20,302 nucleotides of DNA from Ignavibacteria bacterium (GTDB taxonomy: Bacteria; Bacteroidota; Ignavibacteria; Tepidaquicellales; Tepidaquicellaceae). Location: positions 1-20,302 of the forward strand of contig JADJWZ010000012.1 of the NCBI GenBank assembly GCA_016716125.1. Direction: 5' to 3'. Numbering within the stretch: position 1 is the first letter of the stretch; every line of letters starts with the position of its first letter. The notes beneath the pieces are model-generated. The model made no database searches and was not told where the DNA came from. It saw only the letters and a program-made list of their open reading frames with translations. Shown here piece after piece: positions 16,508-20,302 of the stretch. A program made the translations under genes and the position numbers.

Positions 16508-17659
16508 ATGTCAGATAATACCGGCGGAGTAGATCAGAAAGGGAAAATGGAATTTACTCTGAAAGATTTTATCGGCATTTATAAAGAAAAGCGGAAGAAA
16601 ATTCTGACTGTAAGTCTGATTTTAGGTCTGCTTGCGGCTGTATTGGTTTATTTCGTTATGGATCCCATATTCCTTTCTTACGGCACTATTAAAACATCCG
16701 GTAAAGTGCTCGGACTGAATCTCGGTATCGGCGGCTCCGAGATCGGTGAATTCGGAGAAGTGCTGACCGGAACTTCCTATACTAAAGAACTCGCTCTGTA
16801 TCAGAATATTCTGCTGAGCAGAAGATGTCTGGAGGAAACTATTATCAGGTTCGATCTGATGGAGCGGTACAAATATAAGAATATGCAGAAAGCGATTAAG
16901 GATATGAGAGAAAATATTGTATATATAGTAAAGGACATTGTCTCCGGTACAATGGATGTCGGCGTTTATGAAAAAGATCCCGTGAAATCAAAAGAGATAA
17001 CTGAATTTCTTATAAGACAGCTTGATATTATTAACATTGAAATGAACAGGCAGAATGCAAGAAATCAGCGTGACTTTATTCAGGAAAGATATGAAGCTTC
17101 GATTGTAGATCTTACAGATGCTGAAGACAGTCTGAAGCAGTTTCAGGATGTGTATGGTATTTCTCCGGAGCTGCAGGTAATGGAAGTATCGGAACTTGAG
17201 ATCAAACTCGAAGCTGAGATAGAATCTGAAAAGATAAAGCTTGAACTGCTGGAAAAAATATTAACAGGTAATCAGGATGAAGTAGCTTATCAGAGGGAAA
17301 AAATTAATTTATTAGAACAGAGACTTTTTAAGCTTCAGAATTCAACCGATAATTCATCCAAGCTGCAGCTCAAAGGTTCTCCGGATGTAGTGCTGAATTT
17401 TATCAGACTGAAAAGAAATGTAGAAATTCAGAATAAAATTCTTTCCGTGCTGCTGCCTTTATATGAGCAGGCGAAGATCGAGGAGAAAAAAGAGATGCCT
17501 ACTATACTTGTGCTCGATCAGCCGTTCGTCCCTGATGAAAAGACAAAGCCGAAAAGAATAATTACAATACTTACATTTATGTTCATAGGATTTATTTTTA
17601 GTTACGGGTTCTTCTTTGTAAAAAAACAGCTGAAGAGAATTGAAGGCACAACTGGCTGA
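16508..17659 (+). CDS. Wzz-type polysaccharide chain-length regulator
   Basis: A 383-residue inner-membrane protein with the classic Wzz layout: a cytoplasmic N-terminus (FTLKDFIGIYKEKRKKIL), a first membrane helix at about 37-55 (VSLILGLLAAVLVYFVM), a long periplasmic part rich in coiled coil (about 170-300), a conserved Pro-rich stretch (LDQPFVPDEKTKPKR) and a last helix at about 355-375. There is no tyrosine-kinase domain after it, so it is the short form. Such proteins set the length of O-antigen, capsule or exopolysaccharide chains. The ligase-like gene overlaps or directly follows its 3' end, and a flippase-like gene comes next, which fits a polysaccharide export operon. The ATG has no visible Shine-Dalgarno site. 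Confidence 0.88.
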   Translation: MSDNTGGVDQKGKMEFTLKDFIGIYKEKRKKILTVSLILGLLAAVLVYFVMDPIFLSYGTIKTSGKVLGLNLGIGGSEIGEFGEVLTGTSYTKELALYQNILLSRRCLEETIIRFDLMERYKYKNMQKAIKDMRENIVYIVKDIVSGTMDVGVYEKDPVKSKEITEFLIRQLDIINIEMNRQNARNQRDFIQERYEASIVDLTDAEDSLKQFQDVYGISPELQVMEVSELEIKLEAEIESEKIKLELLEKILTGNQDEVAYQREKINLLEQRLFKLQNSTDNSSKLQLKGSPDVVLNFIRLKRNVEIQNKILSVLLPLYEQAKIEEKKEMPTILVLDQPFVPDEKTKPKRIITILTFMFIGFIFSYGFFFVKKQLKRIEGTTG

Positions 17660-18846
17660 CATAATAAGACAGGAAGATATAAAACTCACTCCTGAACTCA
17701 TCATTATATTTACTCCGCTTACATTTATAGCAGGTAATCAGTACTTATCCACGCTGTTTATATTATCCGCATTCGCTTTTTTTATTCCTCAGATATTTAT
17801 CTTTTGAAGATCATGAGATCAGTTTCAGTCAGATGATCCCGTGGGGACTCATGCTGCTGTGGGGACTGTACATATGTTACATAACTCCTGATCCAATAAA
17901 GGCGGTGAAATATTATACAGGAACAATGCTGCTTCCGTTTTTTATATTTATACTTTTCAGGAATCTGAGACTTGATGAAAAGACGCTTACAAAATTCTTT
18001 GACTCAATGCTCATCTCAGGCGCTGTGATCGGGGTTTATTCTGTTTATATTTTCATTTCCTATAATATGAGAAGCAATATGCGCGTGCCTTCTTTCTGGA
18101 ATGATTTTAATATGGTATCGATGTATCTCATGATACTTTTTATGTTCAATCTTTCCTTTCTGATAAAAAGCAGACATACAAACAAAATTTATTTTTACCT
18201 GTTTACAATTACATTTATTCTTCTCGGAATTTACCTTACAAAGACAAGAGGAGTCTGGCTTGCGACGATAATTTCAATTGCGGTATTTTTTATAAGGAAG
18301 CCGAAGGTTATTATACCTGTGTTTCTTATCTTCGGAGTAATAATGCTTTTGTTTTTTAATATAATAGAAAACAGATTCTTATCTGTTGTAAATTTTGATC
18401 AGGATAAATCTTCTCTCGGAAGGTTACAGGCGTGGTATTCGACTGTTTTGATAATTTTTAAAAATCCTTTTTTCGGTTACGGGTTTGATACATATTATTT
18501 ACACAAGTATGATGTATTTCCATTTTACATAGTAGATGTGCCTCATCCTCATAATGCGTATCTCAGAGCCATACAGGAATTAGGTCTGATCGGCGCTGTA
18601 ATATATTTCTTTCTTTTCTTTAAAGCGACAGTATTATCTTTTACAGCAGGCATGTCGCATTGTGATCCTGTTTATCTGAAATTTTTTGACGGACTTCAGC
18701 TTTCTTTCATCGCATTAATAGTAGCATTTAATTTCGAACCATATCTCAGTCTCTTCGGAGTTACTACAATAGTCGTCTGGATACTTGTTTCACTGACTTT
18801 CAGATTAAAGGATATGCCTGCTGCGGAAAAAATTAAAACTAATTAA
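17640..18846 (+). CDS. O-antigen ligase / polymerase-like membrane protein (Wzy_C type), one frameshift near 17795
   Basis: A polytopic membrane protein of about 400 residues. The open frame from ATG 17833 lacks the first helices. These are found in another frame directly upstream (LADIIRQEDIKLTPELIIIFTPLTF...AFFIPQIFIF), and the two join if one T of the TTTT run near 17795 is removed (IFIFEDHEISFSQM). TTG at 17640, overlapping the wzz-like gene by 20 nt, is the most likely start, but this is uncertain. The Wzy_C/ligase signatures are present: RGVWLA, SSLGRLQAW, NPFFGYGFDTYY and HPHNAYLRAIQELGLIG. Proteins of this family join or polymerise lipid-linked sugar chains at the periplasmic face. 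Ligase and polymerase cannot be told apart from sequence alone. Confidence 0.85.
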
Positions 18847-18868
18847 CTTAAATTAATTAAGTAATTTT

Positions 18869-20302
18869 ATGAACAGTACTTCACGCGTATTTTCGAGACT
18901 GTTTATAATTGTAATTTTCATTAAGATATTTGATGTATTCAAAAATCTTGTGATCGCTGCCGTGCTGGGAGTTTCATCTTCAGCGGATATTTATACTGCG
19001 TTGATTTCCATCCCCGACAGCTTAATAGTACTTATAGGACTTGATACTATTAAAGGAGTTGTCAACAGCGAATATGCATCTCTTCAGAAAGAAGATGAAA
19101 AAAATCTTATCTGGAATTCCTTCAATAATCTGTTCAACATTTTATTCTATGCCGGTATAATTGTTGTTTCCGTTATAATAATTTTTAACAGTACGGTAAT
19201 TAAAATTCTTCTTCCCGGATTTGAAGGCGATAAATTTCTCAAGGCAATAGAGATCTCATACATAATATTCCCGATACTTTTTCTGAAAATATTCACAGGT
19301 TATTTTCATTCGGTTTACAACGCCTTAAAGAAATTTTATTTGCCTGTGATTGCGCCTGTTATTACAGGGATTGCACTGTTAATTTCCGTACTGATTCCTT
19401 ATTATAAGGATGAAGTAGTTTTCAATCTTTCTTATGCAAATCTCGCCGGAAATTTTATACTCGCCGGCATTATGACTTACGGACTGATGAGACTCGGAGC
19501 GGAATTCAGACTTCGTAATATTTCAAAGATCAAATTAGATGAAGTTACAAAGAAAGTTCTCCGGGGATCAGTATCTATTTTACTTCTTGTTTTCTGTAAT
19601 CAGATCTACATACTTTCAAGAAATTACTTTGCTTCATATTTCGGCGAAGGCGCTGTCTCTTCTCTGCATTATTCGGGTACACTTACAAGCGTAATCTTCT
19701 CTCTCATATTTGCTGTGTTCTTTACTGTGCTGATCTCGGATCTTTCAACACTGTTTTCAACGGAGAAAAAATTAAAGCAAGAAATCTTTTTCTCAATACT
19801 TTGTCTGCGCTGCTTTTTCTTCTGATACCTGTTACAGTAGTGTTTCTGGCATTCGGCAGGGAAGTCCTTTCACTTGTTTATCTCCGCGGAAATTTCGATC
19901 AGAGCGGAATAGATATGACACTGAAACCATTTTTCTGGGATGCGCTCTCGCTGCTGACTTTTGTTCTTTACATTATACCGACCGCTCTCTTCCTCGCAAA
20001 GAAAGAATATAAGCTCATGACAAAGATAGGAAGCATAACTTATCTTTCCGGAATACTTGTAAATTATTTACTCAGCAGCTGGTTCGGATTTTATGCTATC
20101 TCAATGGCGACATTTATTACTACCGGTGTGTATGGATTATTACTCCTTATATATTCAAGAAAGATTATCGGAAGATACAATGAGCATTTTAAAAAAATTA
20201 TACTGATGTTTATATGCGGAGCGGCTACTTATTTTATTATCAGTTATTTAAAAGAAAAATTTATTTTATCCATATCATACGGATTATCAGACCTCTTAAT
20301 TA
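18869..20302 (+). CDS. MurJ/MviN-type lipid-linked sugar flippase, frameshift near 19770, cut by the window edge
   Basis: A multi-helix protein of the MOP flippase superfamily. The N-terminal part shows the MurJ/MviN pattern FKNLVIAAVLGVSSSADIYTALISIPDSL, with the Asp equivalent to the conserved ADA/ADI motif. Later comes YFGEGAVSSLHYSGTLTSVIFSLIFAVFFTVL. The first frame ends at 19825. The protein continues as KARNLFLNTLSALLFLLIPVTVV to the right edge after one extra A in the AAAAAA run near 19765. It begins 22 nt after the ligase-like gene and is probably co-transcribed. MurJ flips lipid II, but this gene sits with a chain-length regulator and a ligase, so it may flip a polysaccharide precursor instead. 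By eye the basic residue expected in the 'YADRL' segment of MurJ is replaced (YSGTL). Confidence 0.83.

Noticed and set aside
16508..20302. Anti-phage defence or toxin-antitoxin island
   Set aside because: All genes fit polysaccharide assembly and export; no nuclease, toxin or NTPase signature was found there.

Overview
The window looks like a piece of an AT-rich genome from the Bacteroidota/Chlorobiota (FCB) group, most likely an Ignavibacteria-like lineage. The evidence is two secreted proteins ending in type IX secretion (T9SS) type A sorting domains with PNPFNP motifs, a Bacteroidota-type promoter (TTG, about 16-17 nt, TAnnTTTG), few visible Shine-Dalgarno sites, TTG starts, and a 478-residue helical protein of a type typical of this group. 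The species cannot be named from the sequence.

Left part (1-7.4 kb), all on the minus strand. A T9SS-exported repeat protein ends at a strong intrinsic terminator. It is followed by a GH2-like glycosidase with a C-terminal membrane domain, then smc, which begins 10 nt after it and runs off the left edge. These three genes carry many single-base frameshifts and two apparent in-frame stops, but the encoded proteins can be followed from frame to frame.

Middle (7.4-13.5 kb). A plus-strand helical-repeat protein converges on a minus-strand set: a GT9 glycosyltransferase with a cysteine-rich N-terminus, tRNA-Arg(UCU) and a short-chain dehydrogenase. Next comes a repeat-rich stretch with a small GIY-YIG nuclease gene, and then a 93-residue orphan gene with a textbook terminator.

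Right part (13.5-20.3 kb), plus strand. An intact YCF48/BNR-like T9SS protein is followed by a 0.9 kb satellite-like repeat tract. Then comes a polysaccharide operon: Wzz-type chain-length regulator, O-antigen ligase-like protein and a MurJ/MviN-type flippase that is cut by the right edge.

The most unusual content is the repeat system. At least three short elements (11310-11617, 12355-12587, 15324-15480) have near-perfect 31-bp terminal inverted repeats. Each terminal repeat is itself a palindrome (ATTCCCGC / GCGGGAAT). Outside their ends the elements are extended by tandem 24-25 bp half-units, and a 94-bp unit is also tandemly repeated. A GIY-YIG nuclease gene lies exactly between two of these elements. 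I read them as MITE/REP-like mobile repeats whose ends have been amplified. The nuclease is a candidate partner, not a proven one.
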